Origin: Sphingobium fontiphilum
Lineage (GTDB): Bacteria > Pseudomonadota > Alphaproteobacteria > Sphingomonadales > Sphingomonadaceae
DNA: 64,000 bases
Direction of reading: 5' to 3'
NCBI RefSeq assembly: GCF_014196635.1
Contig: NZ_JACIEB010000002.1
Coordinates: forward strand, 124,001-188,000
Shown piece by piece: positions 55,815 through 64,000 of the stretch (positions are counted from its first letter, which is position 1; every line of letters starts with the position of its first letter). The position numbers were made by a program, and so were the translations under genes. The notes beneath the pieces are model-generated. The model saw only the letters and a list, made by a program, of their open reading frames with translations, made no database searches and was not told the DNA's origin.

Positions 55815-55949
55815 TGGTTTTTCCTCTTTCCGCCTCGAATTTGCCGACTTTGCAGAAGCTGGCCGCAAACTGCCGACTTGCACTGAACGGCTTCAATCGT
55901 TGGATTAACTGCATGATTTTGGGCGCCCATCTGGGGCGTGCGTAGCCGG

Positions 55950-56246
55950 TCATAGTGGTCCCTTGCCCGGAAAGTAGGCGCTATTGCGGGGGATTGGCAC
56001 TTCCTCGAACAGGCCAGGGCCAAAGAGCGTGAAGGCAAGCCCGCTAGTCAAAGTCACGACGATAGCAGTGCAGATCGCGAACTCGCCAAGTGTCGCCTGA
56101 TGCGGTGGTGGCGCGGTTACCATCCGGTGCGCAACAAGTGCGAGCCTGTAGCAACCGACGAGCAGCATGAGACCGATTGCGCGCAGAACAATTTCTGCCG
56201 CCCACCAGCGCTCACCCCGGCGCAGACGATCGAAATGAAGTGACAT
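55950..56246 (-). CDS. Hypothetical two-helix membrane protein (98 aa)
   Basis: The 98-residue protein starts MSLHFDRLRRGERWWAAEIV and has two hydrophobic segments (VLRAIGLMLLVGCYRLALVAH and FAICTAIVVTLTSGLAFTLFG), ending with PIPRNSAYFPGKGPL. No family is recognised. It lies upstream of the kdp operon on the same strand and divergent from kup, between two potassium systems, so a link to potassium is possible but only by position. Confidence 0.65.
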   Translation of the reverse strand: MSLHFDRLRRGERWWAAEIVLRAIGLMLLVGCYRLALVAHRMVTAPPPHQATLGEFAICTAIVVTLTSGLAFTLFGPGLFEEVPIPRNSAYFPGKGPL

Positions 56247-56385
56247 GGACAAACTCCCGCATTTCAAATGCGGTGTCCCATGTGCGCCACCCAGGCGTTA
56301 AGGTTCCACGGGGAATTCGGGCTTCGCCATAAAGATTTCGTAAAGTTCATGGCGTCCTCGCGCGCGCGCGAATAGGCGTGTCCGA

Positions 56386-58272
56386 ATGAGTGAATCTGAC
56401 ACATCGCATGGCCATCCTGACAGCCTCCCGGTACTCGCGCTGGGCGCAATCGGGGTGGTATTCGGGGATATCGGAACTTCGCCGCTCTACGCGTTGAAGG
56501 AGAGCTTCATTGGCCACCATCCATTGGCGGTCGACAAGGCTCATATCTTTGGCGTGCTGTCGCTCGTGTTCTGGACGATGATGTTGGTGGTCACGATCAA
56601 GTACGTCTTCATCGTGCTGCGCGCGGACAACAAGGGCGAGGGTGGCAGTCTCGCGCTGTTGGCGCTCATCGAACGCAAGCTGGGGAATGCCGGACATCGT
56701 GGTGCGATGATCACCATGCTCGGTTTGGTCGCAACGTCCCTGTTCTATGGCGACGCTATCATCACGCCAGCAATTTCGGTGCTTTCGGCAGTGGAAGGGC
56801 TTACTGTCGTCAACGAGGATCTGGCGCGGTTCGTCCTGCCGATCTCGATTGCCATTCTCATCGGTCTCTTCGCTATCCAGAAGCACGGTACCGCGGCTGT
56901 TGGCCGCCTCTTCGGGCCGATAATTGTGGTCTACTTCCTGGTCCTCGCCGTGCTCGGCATCCGGGGCATCATGGCCGCGCCCGAGGTGCTGTGGGCACTT
57001 AGTCCGCATTATGCGGTAGCGTTCTTTGCGATTGATCCGGGGCTGGCATTCCTGGCGCTTGGTTCTGTGGTGCTCGCTGTGACCGGTGCCGAGGCCCTGT
57101 ACGCCGATATGGGGCACTTTGGACGCAAGGCCATCATGGTTTCGTGGTTGTACGTCGCGTTCCCGTGCCTGATGCTCAACTACCTTGGGCAATCCGCACT
57201 CTTGCTAGTCAATCCGGATGCAGCCCAGAATCCGTTTTTTCTGATGGCACCGGAATGGGCGCGCCTGCCGCTCGTTTTCCTGGCTACGATGGCGACGATC
57301 ATCGCGAGCCAGGCGGTCATCTCAGGCGCCTACTCGGTTTCTCGGCAGGCCGTGCAACTGGGGTTTCTGCCCCGCATCAAGATTTTGCACACCAGCGCAA
57401 AGGCATTCGGACAGATTTACGTTCCGCTGGTCAACTGGGGGCTGCTGGCCCTGGTCATCCTGCTCGTGATCGGGTTTGAGAGTTCCACCAACCTGGCTGC
57501 AGCCTACGGCATCGCCGTTACCGGCACGATGTTCATTACGGCTTGCATGGTTGGCGTGCTGACATTTGCGGTGTGGAAATGGCATCCGTTGCTTGCGTCG
57601 CTTGTGACGGGCGCTTTCCTGATCGTCGATGGCGCCTACTTCGCCTCGAATATGACCAAGATCCCCGACGGTGGATGGTTTCCGCTACTGGTGGCCCTGG
57701 TTACCTTCACGTTGCTTACGACTTGGGCAACGGGTAGGCGCCTGATGCGCGAGCGGCTCGAAGAGGGCGCCATGCCGATCGATGTCTTCCTGAATTCCGT
57801 GGGTGAGAAGGTCCGGCGCGTTTCCGGGAGCTCGGTTTTCCTCGCCTCGTCGAGCGAGGGCATTCCTCCGGCACTGCTCCACAACCTCAAGCACAATCAC
57901 ATCCTGCATGAGCGCGTCGCCATCCTGACCGTCATTACCGAAGGTGTACCGCACGTTGTTCCGGAAAACAGGCGGGAGGTCATGGATTTGGGGCACGGCT
58001 TCTTTCGGATCATGCTTCATTACGGCTTTATGGACGAAGTCGATATCCCGACCGAGCTGGCGCAGGAAAACAGAGCCGGCGGTCCATTCCGCCCCATGGA
58101 CACCAGCTATTTCCTGGCTCGGCAGACGCTGATCGCCTCAACCCGCCCGGGAATGGCAATCTGGCGCGAGAAGCTGTTCGCCTGGATGGTTCGCAACGCC
58201 GAAAGCGCGATGGAGTTCTTCAAACTGCCGACAAACCGAGTGATCGAATTGGGCAGTCAGGTGGAGATTTGA
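56386..58272 (+). CDS. kup: Kup/Trk-D low-affinity potassium transporter
   Basis: The 628-residue protein begins with the Kup signature VLALGAIGVVFGDIGTSPLYALKESF and has about 12 membrane segments followed by a soluble C-terminal domain (HNLKHNHILHERVAILTVI, GFMDEVDIP, SYFLARQTLI). It is a potassium-proton symporter. It stands beside the kdp operon, giving the island both high- and low-affinity uptake. The start at 56386 lacks a strong ribosome-binding site. Confidence 0.95.
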   Translation: MSESDTSHGHPDSLPVLALGAIGVVFGDIGTSPLYALKESFIGHHPLAVDKAHIFGVLSLVFWTMMLVVTIKYVFIVLRADNKGEGGSLALLALIERKLGNAGHRGAMITMLGLVATSLFYGDAIITPAISVLSAVEGLTVVNEDLARFVLPISIAILIGLFAIQKHGTAAVGRLFGPIIVVYFLVLAVLGIRGIMAAPEVLWALSPHYAVAFFAIDPGLAFLALGSVVLAVTGAEALYADMGHFGRKAIMVSWLYVAFPCLMLNYLGQSALLLVNPDAAQNPFFLMAPEWARLPLVFLATMATIIASQAVISGAYSVSRQAVQLGFLPRIKILHTSAKAFGQIYVPLVNWGLLALVILLVIGFESSTNLAAAYGIAVTGTMFITACMVGVLTFAVWKWHPLLASLVTGAFLIVDGAYFASNMTKIPDGGWFPLLVALVTFTLLTTWATGRRLMRERLEEGAMPIDVFLNSVGEKVRRVSGSSVFLASSSEGIPPALLHNLKHNHILHERVAILTVITEGVPHVVPENRREVMDLGHGFFRIMLHYGFMDEVDIPTELAQENRAGGPFRPMDTSYFLARQTLIASTRPGMAIWREKLFAWMVRNAESAMEFFKLPTNRVIELGSQVEI

Positions 58273-58554
58273 TCGAAGCGATCAACTTGGCGTCGCAAGA
58301 TCATACGATTATGAACTGGGTTAGCGCTTCTCAGCGCACAATACGACCGACGGGCTGGATCTTCTCCGTCCCGAGAGGGATGATGAAAGACCTCTGCGAC
58401 GCGCAGAGATATGAGATCACCCAACAGGCGGATGAGCAAATTTTCACCAATGCGCGGCAGGGCAACGAATTCAAACTTGCCACAGTCGCGTTCGTCATCG
58501 CCCTGGCCGATCACGATACCGGCTTCAATCACTTCCAGTCCCCAACTATCGGTC
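58257..58554 (-). pseudogene. Truncated hypothetical gene interrupted by the IS3 element
   Basis: On the minus strand an open frame runs from the IS boundary to a stop at 58257: DSWGLEVIEAGIVIGQGDDE, CGKFEFVALPRIGENLLIRLLGDLISLRVAEVFHHPSRD. It reads like a folded beta-strand protein, and its first residues would lie in the IS element, so its 5' end has been lost. No family recognised. It overlaps the kup stop by 16 bases, so a random frame is not excluded. Confidence 0.45.
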
Positions 58555-58604
58555 TGAAGCGCCCCGGCTTTTCCGGAGGCTCCCACTTGTGAGGCGGAGC
58601 TACG

Positions 58605-58928
58605 ATGAGCGCTACGAGGAACAAGTTTTCGCCCGAGTTTCGTGACCGTGCGGTCCGGATAGTGGACGAGCATCGAGGGGACTACCCGTCGGAGTGGGCG
58701 GCGATGAAGTCGTTTCCCGGTAAGATCGGCTGCACAACCGAGACGCTACGCGGCTGGCGCCGCGACGAGGCGAGCCGACGAGCGGGGCCGGCGGCGCAGG
58801 CCGCTAATGACCGGGAACGGCTGAGGCTCCTTGAGCGCGAAGGGAAGGAACTGCGCCGGGCCAAAAAGATTTTGCGCAAGGCTTCCGCATATATTGCGAT
58901 GGCGGGGCTCGACCGCCCCGGCAGATGA
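58605..58928 (+). CDS. IS3-family transposase OrfA
   Basis: The 107-residue protein starts MSATRNKFSPEFRDRAVRIV and has the helix-turn-helix and leucine-zipper regions typical of OrfA (CTTETLRGWRRDEASRR, RLRLLEREGKELRRAKKILRKASAY). It seems intact. Its stop overlaps the start of OrfB, the normal arrangement for frame-shifted OrfAB production. Confidence 0.85.
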   Translation: MSATRNKFSPEFRDRAVRIVDEHRGDYPSEWAAMKSFPGKIGCTTETLRGWRRDEASRRAGPAAQAANDRERLRLLEREGKELRRAKKILRKASAYIAMAGLDRPGR

Positions 58929-59217
58929 TGATCGCGTTTATCGACGCCCATCGCGAGAATTTGGGGATCGAGCCGATCTGCCGCGAGCTGGCGATCGCCC
59001 CAACGCCTTGGCCGAGACGATCAACGGCCTTTACAAGGCCGAGGTCATCTGGCGGCAGCGGTCATGGCCAAGCGATTCGGCCGTGGAAATGGCAACGCTG
59101 CGCTGGGTCGATCGGTACAATAATCACCGGCTCTTCGGCTCTATCGGGCACAACCCGCCCGCTGAGGCCGAAGACAATTACTATGCAGCACTCGAGAACG
59201 TCGATATGGCTGCATAG
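58925..59217 (+). pseudogene. IS3-family transposase OrfB, core deleted
   Basis: OrfB begins MIAFIDAHRENLGIEPICRE and LAIAP, then at about base 59001 jumps to the C-terminal part ALAETINGLYKAEVIWRQRS, RWVDRYNNHRLFGSIGHNPP and ENVDMAA. About 200 residues with most of the DDE core are missing and the frame is shifted at the joint, where the short repeat CCAACGCC suggests deletion through a small direct repeat. It cannot make an active enzyme. Confidence 0.85.
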
Positions 59218-59256
59218 TCCAATAAAAACTGCCTCCTGAAAAGCCGGGGCGCTTCA

Positions 59257-59352
59257 AACCTGCCCTGCTCGATCAGTCGCGCAGACCTAGAAGCTGCGCT
59301 TTGCCAGGTCGATCGACAGCATGTGTGCATTCGCCGGATGCTCCTCCTTCAT
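59257..59352 (-). pseudogene. IS110-family transposase N-terminal stub
   Basis: On the minus strand ATG at 59352 gives MKEEHPANAHMLSIDLAKRS and F, then TAG at 59287-59289, followed in frame by VCATDRAG until the IS3 end. The IDLAKRSF-VC segment is the start of IS110-type transposases. The IS3 element cut it off, so this is a nested insertion. Confidence 0.6.
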
Positions 59353-59597
59353 ACGCCGCCATGGCGCTACTGAGCATCATCCAATGCCAGATGAGGGGAG
59401 ACATCGACCGCACCAGTTCAGCCGATCAGGCAAGATGTGCGGAGAGTCCAGCTTGGTCGAGCGAACCAATGTCCGCAATGCGACAAGCTCAACTTAAAAG
59501 CTGTCAGTCTCCTCCCCACCCCAAGGCCCGCCATCCAACCAATAGGGAATTTGTCCGCAATGCCCAACCCGAGCTTCGTTCCTGCCTCGATAAACCT
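59353..59597. other. Intergenic region at the right edge of the island
   Basis: No gene is seen in these 245 bases. The 11-mer GTCCGCAATGC occurs twice (about 59470 and 59552). No copy of the tRNA-Ser 3' end was found. The next gene has the composition of the core genome, so the edge of the accessory region probably lies here. Confidence 0.4.
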
Positions 59598-62486
59598 TCA
59601 CTTCGCCTCCACGCCCTCCGGCAACACCACCGCAGACCAGCTTTTACCCGGCGCAAGATATTTGGCGGCCAGACCCTGCAAATCGGCGGCGGAGACGTTC
59701 AGCAGGTCGCGGCCCATGGTCTGCATCGCCTCGACATAGCGTGGATCGCGCGTCGCCCCCTCCATCTGCTTCATCCAGAAGGCGTTGCCCGTCGACACCC
59801 GCGCCAGCAATTGCCGCATTGGCGCGATGGCGCGCTGCAATTCGTCGGGGCTCACCGGATTTTTGGCGAGATCGGCGGCGATGTCGCGCGCCACCTGATA
59901 GAAATAGGCGACACGGTCGGGCCGCAACTGGCTCGACACCAGCACATAGCCGCCCGCGTCATAACCAAACGGCCAGTTATTCTGCACCGTAGGCGAATAG
60001 GCCGCCCCCTCCGCCGAGCGCAACCGGTCGAACAGCCGGTCGTTGAATATCTGCGTCAGCATCTCGAGCTGGCGCGCATCCTTCATGCCCGCAAAGCCTG
60101 CGCCGGTGGGCCATGCCAGCACGGCGGCGGCCTGATCCTTGTCGCCCTTGTGGCGCAGCACGACCGGCGTGCTGACCGGCGCGGGGAAGCGCATCGTCCG
60201 GCTGGCGGCGGCGACCGCCCGTTCCTTGCGCGGGGGCAACGCGCCGAATGTTCCGGCCACAGCCTGCACCGCTTCTTCGGCATTCACATGGCCGAAAACT
60301 TCCACCTCGATGGGGCCGGATGCGAGGATCGGTTCCCATGTCGCGCGGAAAGCCTTTGGCGTCAGCGCATCAATCTCGGCTCGGCCTGGCGTGCGGAAAC
60401 GGACATCCTTGTCGCGCAGCAGCCAATCCAGATCGCGCTGCATGACGCCGTCGGGCGAGCGCGACAGCGAATCGATCGCGGATGAAAGGCCCGCCTTGAC
60501 CCGCGCCACCGGCGCAGGATCCCAACCCGGCGCGGCGAGCTTCGTCGCGAACAGGCGCAACTGGTCACGATAATCGGCGGGACGAGTCAGCGCGGTCATT
60601 TCGAACGCGTCTTCGTCTGTCTTGAAATCCAGTTCCATGCGCCGACCATTGGTCAACTGATCCAGCGCATCCTGCCCCAGGGTTCCTATGCCGCTCGCCA
60701 TCAGCGCATAGCCCGCCGCCCAGCCGGGCGCCGGACGGGTGGGTGAAAAATCCTGCTGGCCATGGCCGAAGCGCACGGCGATCCGCACCTTTTCATTTTC
60801 GACGTCATTGGCGAACAGGATCAGCTTCACGCCATTGGCGAAGGCGATCTCCTCCATGCCCGGCAGGCCGACGGGCTTGCGCGAGACGATCGCGCCCGGC
60901 GCGCCCAATTTGGGGAGGTCGTCCATGGTCACAGCCCTGGCCAATTGACGCGCAGGGGCCGCGGCGGCGACCGGGGCGGCCAGCGCCGACGCCAGTTTCG
61001 ATTCCGCGCCCGGATCGGCCGCGCCCGACACCAGCAGGGCGCGGAACACCCCGTCCGACAGCAGGCGCTTGGTCGAGGCGAGCAGGTTATCGGGCGTCAT
61101 CATGGGCCGCGCGCCGCGATAGATGTCGAGCGCCGCCTGCGGGCTGACCACCGTTTCGCGAATGTCGACCGCGCTGACGAGGTCGCTCGCCTGGCTTGCC
61201 GCCGCTTCGGTGTCGGCATTTTCGACGCGGATGCCGAGCGCCGTGTCGAGCTGCGCATATTCGCGGTCGATTTCCGCCTGAGACGGCGGCGTCGTCACCG
61301 CGTCCTCGATGATCGCGCGCACATCCTTCAGCGCCGCTTCCCAATTGTCGCCCGTCGGCACGATGGAGACGAACGTGCCGTCGACCGACCGGCTGACATC
61401 CTGCTGCTCGGTCGACGCCTGAAGGAAGCTGCCGCCCGCGCGCGCCGCCTGTTCCAGCCTGCGATTGACGATCTGAAGCGCCAGCATGTCGGTCAGCTTC
61501 GCCTGATTATAGGCGATGGTGTCGGCGCGCGGTTTCCAGGGGCGCAGCCAGGCCATGGTGACGCCCTTGGATACGCCCGGCTCCACAAAGACGCGGGTCG
61601 CGGGCGCGGCGGCGGCGTCGGGCGCGCCGAAATCAGGCAGGGCCGCGCCTTTGCCGGGCGCCTGCCAATCGGAAAAATGGTCGCGGATCAGCTTTTCCGC
61701 GTCCGCCGGATCCATGTCGCCCGCAATCGAGATGACGGCGTTTTCGGGGCGATACCAGCGCTGGTGGAACGCCTCCATCTTCGCGGCGGTCACGGCGTTC
61801 AATGTTTCCGCCGTGCCGATGGGCGCATGATCGGCCATCGGTTGCCCCGCGAAGAACAATTTGCGGCTGGCGTCCGACAGGCGGAATTGCGGCCCTACCG
61901 ATTCGCGCATTTCGGCCAGCACCACCGCCTGTTCCGCCTTCACGGCTTCGTCGACGATATTGGGATCGGCCATCATGCCCGCCAATATCTTCATGCTTTC
62001 ATGCAGGCCATCGGGCGTCGCCTGTGGCAGGTCGAGCGCATAGGTGGTGCCGGTCGGCGTCGTCTGGGCATTGGAATCGCTGCCGAAGCTGACGCCCAGC
62101 CGTTGCCAGATGCGCTTGGATTCGCCATCGGGCACATAGCGCGAGCCCCGGAAGGTCAGATGCTCCATGAAATGGGCGTAGCCCAGCTCGTCGGGCCGCT
62201 CCATCAGCGAACCCGCGTCGATCCGCAGGCGGATGCTCACCTGACCCGGCGGCACGCCGTTGCGCCGAACCGCATAGCGCAGGCCGTTGGCGAGCGTCCC
62301 GAACCGCCAGGCCGGGTCGATCGGAACGTCGCTATTTTCATAAAGCCAGGGCCGCGCCTGTGGCGCGACATGCCCTGCCGGACTGGATTCCGCCGCGCGA
62401 TCAGCGGCGGCGACGGGGCTGACCCCGCCGATCAGCAGGGACAGGACGAGGAGGGATGCGGAAAAGCGCCGGGAAAGGACAGTCAT
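59598..62486 (-). CDS. M16-family zinc metallopeptidase, exported
   Basis: The 962-residue protein has a signal peptide (LLVLSLLIGGVSPVAAAD) and two M16 halves. The inverted zinc motif His105-x2-Glu108-His109 is in LGYAHFMEHLTF, with further glutamates at 185 and 192 in AEQAVVLAEMRE. The second half lacks a zinc motif, as in two-domain pitrilysin-like enzymes. It probably degrades peptides in the periplasm. It is 88 bases downstream of the dipeptidase gene on the same strand. Confidence 0.93.
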   Translation of the reverse strand: MTVLSRRFSASLLVLSLLIGGVSPVAAADRAAESSPAGHVAPQARPWLYENSDVPIDPAWRFGTLANGLRYAVRRNGVPPGQVSIRLRIDAGSLMERPDELGYAHFMEHLTFRGSRYVPDGESKRIWQRLGVSFGSDSNAQTTPTGTTYALDLPQATPDGLHESMKILAGMMADPNIVDEAVKAEQAVVLAEMRESVGPQFRLSDASRKLFFAGQPMADHAPIGTAETLNAVTAAKMEAFHQRWYRPENAVISIAGDMDPADAEKLIRDHFSDWQAPGKGAALPDFGAPDAAAAPATRVFVEPGVSKGVTMAWLRPWKPRADTIAYNQAKLTDMLALQIVNRRLEQAARAGGSFLQASTEQQDVSRSVDGTFVSIVPTGDNWEAALKDVRAIIEDAVTTPPSQAEIDREYAQLDTALGIRVENADTEAAASQASDLVSAVDIRETVVSPQAALDIYRGARPMMTPDNLLASTKRLLSDGVFRALLVSGAADPGAESKLASALAAPVAAAAPARQLARAVTMDDLPKLGAPGAIVSRKPVGLPGMEEIAFANGVKLILFANDVENEKVRIAVRFGHGQQDFSPTRPAPGWAAGYALMASGIGTLGQDALDQLTNGRRMELDFKTDEDAFEMTALTRPADYRDQLRLFATKLAAPGWDPAPVARVKAGLSSAIDSLSRSPDGVMQRDLDWLLRDKDVRFRTPGRAEIDALTPKAFRATWEPILASGPIEVEVFGHVNAEEAVQAVAGTFGALPPRKERAVAAASRTMRFPAPVSTPVVLRHKGDKDQAAAVLAWPTGAGFAGMKDARQLEMLTQIFNDRLFDRLRSAEGAAYSPTVQNNWPFGYDAGGYVLVSSQLRPDRVAYFYQVARDIAADLAKNPVSPDELQRAIAPMRQLLARVSTGNAFWMKQMEGATRDPRYVEAMQTMGRDLLNVSAADLQGLAAKYLAPGKSWSAVVLPEGVEAK

Positions 62487-62574
62487 AGGCGGCGCAGCCT
62501 AGCGGCAGATTTATGAATGGCCACTGACAATCGCCGTCATCCCGCGACGGATGCCGTCCCCTTCCCTCTTCTCG

Positions 62575-63795
62575 TCACTTGGCCTTGCCGGCCTCCGCAG
62601 CCGCCAGCACGCGCAGCACATTGCCCGACCAGATTTTGGCCACGTCGCTTTCGGAGTAGCCCGCCTTCAGCAACGCCGCCGTGATCTTTGGCAGGTCGAC
62701 CACATCCTCCATGCCGACCACGCCGCCGCCGCCATCCCAGTCCGCGCCGATGCCGACATGGTCGGGGCCGACGACCTTGAGCGCATGGAGCATGTGCGCC
62801 ATGAAATCGTCGAAGGTCGGCCTGTCCGTTTCGGGATAGAGACGGTCGATCTCCTGCCGCTTCTTGAGCAGTTCGGCGCGCGTTTCGGCCGAAATCTTCG
62901 CCCCCTCGCGCATCTGCGCAAACAGCGCCATCATCGCCTTCTGCCGTTCGGGGTTGGGTTTGATGGCGCGCAGATAGGAACCATAGGCGTTCATCTGGAT
63001 GACGCCGCCCTTGGCGGCCAGCGCCCTGAGATGGTCGTCGTCGATATTGCGGGGATGGTCATAGACCGCCTTGCATCCCGAATGGGACAGCAGGACCGGC
63101 GTGGTCGACAGCGCCAGCAGGTCGTCCAGCACCTGATCGCTGCTGTGCGACGCATCGGGCACAATGCCCAGGCGATTCATGTCCTTCAGCAATTCCTTGC
63201 CCAGCGGCGAAAGCCCGCCGAAGCGCGGCTTCTTCGATGGATCGGTGGAACTGTCCGCGAACTGGTTGTGCGCGAAATGGGCAAAGCCCACCAGCCGCAC
63301 GCCCATGTCGTGGAAGGTCTTGAGCAGCGACACGTCTTCGCCCAGCGGATAGGCGTTTTCAATGGACATGTAGACGACGCGCCTGCCCGACGCGGCGATG
63401 GGCGCGGCATCCTTCGCCTCCAGCGCCAGCGCGAAATTGGCCGGGTCGGCCGCTACCATGTTGCGGATAGACAGGCCGCGCAGAATGGCGAAATCGCGCG
63501 CCTTGCGGAACCCCTCGACCGTCAGCGGCCCCTGGCTCGTGTAGATCGCCCAGAAGCCGCCATCGAGCCCGCCCTTCTTCATCCGGGGCAGGTCGACCTG
63601 GGTATAATCGTGCAGCACGTCATGCTCATCCTCGATCGACCAGCCGGGAAGGTCGAGCGAGGCGGGGGTGTCGAGATGGCTGTCGAGCGTCAGCAGCTTC
63701 TGGTGCAGCGCCATGTCCTTCTTCGACACGGCCTGCGCCCCGGCAATGCCGGGGAGCAGCGCGATCAACGCTGCCCCCATCCAATACGTCCGCAC
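62575..63795 (-). CDS. Membrane dipeptidase family (M19) protein, exported
   Basis: The 406-residue protein has a signal peptide (MGAALIALLPGIAGAQ) and the M19 metal motifs: LTLDSHLDTPAS (His, Asp), VVYMSIENAYPLG (bridging Glu), VPDASHSSD and VLLSHSGCKAV (histidines). M19 enzymes cleave dipeptides, including D-amino-acid ones. It begins 2 bases after the stop of the TonB receptor gene, so the two are one operon, which suggests uptake and breakdown of peptides. Confidence 0.93.
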   Translation of the reverse strand: MRTYWMGAALIALLPGIAGAQAVSKKDMALHQKLLTLDSHLDTPASLDLPGWSIEDEHDVLHDYTQVDLPRMKKGGLDGGFWAIYTSQGPLTVEGFRKARDFAILRGLSIRNMVAADPANFALALEAKDAAPIAASGRRVVYMSIENAYPLGEDVSLLKTFHDMGVRLVGFAHFAHNQFADSSTDPSKKPRFGGLSPLGKELLKDMNRLGIVPDASHSSDQVLDDLLALSTTPVLLSHSGCKAVYDHPRNIDDDHLRALAAKGGVIQMNAYGSYLRAIKPNPERQKAMMALFAQMREGAKISAETRAELLKKRQEIDRLYPETDRPTFDDFMAHMLHALKVVGPDHVGIGADWDGGGGVVGMEDVVDLPKITAALLKAGYSESDVAKIWSGNVLRVLAAAEAGKAK

Positions 63796-63797
63796 GA

Positions 63798-64000
63798 TCA
63801 GATTTCTCCTGAAATGGTGAACTGGAAGGTGCGCGGGCTGAGCGGGCGGAAGAAGCCGTCGCCCGTCACCGAAGACGAGATGTAGGACAACGTATCCTTG
63901 TCGAACAGATTGTCGATGTTGAACCGCGCCTTGACGCCCTTGATCGGGCCGAAGGACAGGCCGTCGCCAATGTCGACATAGGCGCTGAACACGGTGAAGC
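63798..64000 (-). CDS. TonB-dependent receptor, C-terminal end only
   Basis: About 67 codons of the end of a beta-barrel are present: GLSFGPIKGVKARFNIDNLFDKDT, followed by SSSVTGDGFFRPLSPRTFQFTISGEI. NIDNLFDK and the RPLSPRTFQ segment are typical of the last strands of TonB-dependent receptors. The rest lies beyond the window. It is upstream of, and coupled to, the M19 dipeptidase gene. Confidence 0.88.
   Translation of the reverse strand, partial: FTVFSAYVDIGDGLSFGPIKGVKARFNIDNLFDKDTLSYISSSVTGDGFFRPLSPRTFQFTISGEI

Larger units (their letters stand above)
58555..59256 (+). mobile_element. IS3-family element with internal deletion and intact ends
   Basis: Terminal inverted repeats are clear: TGAAGCGCCCCGGCTTTTC at 58555 and its complement GAAAAGCCGGGGCGCTTCA ending at 59256. 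Full-length relatives are about 1.2-1.4 kb; this copy is 702 bases because most of OrfB is missing. No target-site duplication is evident. It could still be moved in trans by a complete relative. Confidence 0.87.

Noticed and set aside
58658-59217. The IS3 OrfB taken as an active transposase
   Set aside because: The catalytic core is missing and the frame changes at the deletion joint.
59257-59597. Right attachment site of the island
   Set aside because: I looked for a copy of the tRNA-Ser 3' end (GGGTTCGAATCCCTCC) here and found none.
60762-62516. 584-codon plus-strand frame opposite the M16 peptidase
   Set aside because: It has no motif, and the minus strand encodes the complete zinc peptidase.

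Overview
The window is high-GC chromosomal DNA of an alphaproteobacterium of the order Sphingomonadales (Sphingobium, Sphingomonas or a close relative). The reasons are several TonB-dependent receptors, a CBP3-type ubiquinol-cytochrome c chaperone beside YceD, a BamE-like lipoprotein, the ChvG/ChvI-HprK-EIIA-HPr gene order, short-form HprK, and alanine dehydrogenase with a divergent Lrp regulator. Gene products are assigned from recognised family motifs; no database search was run.

Region by region. 1-6387: a TonB-dependent receptor (5' end outside the window), a periplasmic purine-nucleoside 'permease' family protein, an 8-oxoguanine deaminase-type amidohydrolase and an NCS2 purine permease, which together look like a purine scavenging pathway spanning the cell envelope. 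6388-13980: a long imperfect palindrome, YceD, the cytochrome bc1 chaperone, a BamE-like lipoprotein, a scrambled IS3 remnant, two small CTAG-ended palindromic elements, tRNA-Thr(GGT), aminopeptidase P and oligopeptidase B. Two pieces of a thioesterase gene at the ends of this block suggest that about 5.5 kb was inverted. 14041-20390: an unknown protein, a trypsin-like autotransporter and a LytS/LytTR two-component pair. 20456-31544: ferredoxin-NADP reductase, PEP carboxykinase, the ChvI-ChvG-HprK-RapZ-EIIA-HPr operon, a DksA/TraR zinc finger, an Mpo1-like protein, a serine beta-lactamase homologue, uracil-DNA glycosylase and RNA polymerase omega. 31684-39455: a cardiolipin synthase-like PLD protein, a second two-component system overlapping a periplasmic protein gene, a TauE-family exporter, alanine dehydrogenase with its Lrp regulator and a periplasmic cyclophilin.

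39549-59597 looks like an accessory island next to tRNA-Ser(GGA). It starts with a decayed IS5-family element. Next comes a copper/TonB operon (DUF2946, DUF2244, small protein, PCu(A)C, SCO, a chimeric truncated receptor, PepSY protein, full receptor). Then follow an arsH pseudogene, kdpFABCDE with two tiny membrane peptides, kup, an internally deleted IS3 element and an IS110 stub. From 59598 core-like genes resume: an M16 peptidase, an M19 dipeptidase and the 3' end of another TonB-dependent receptor.

The most interesting points are the purine TonB cluster with a perfect EF-hand loop in its receptor, the homologous CTAG palindromes with co-varying stems, the inversion-split thioesterase, the receptor/DJ-1 chimera inside the copper operon, and a beta-lactamase homologue with an enlarged omega region lacking the usual ExxLN.
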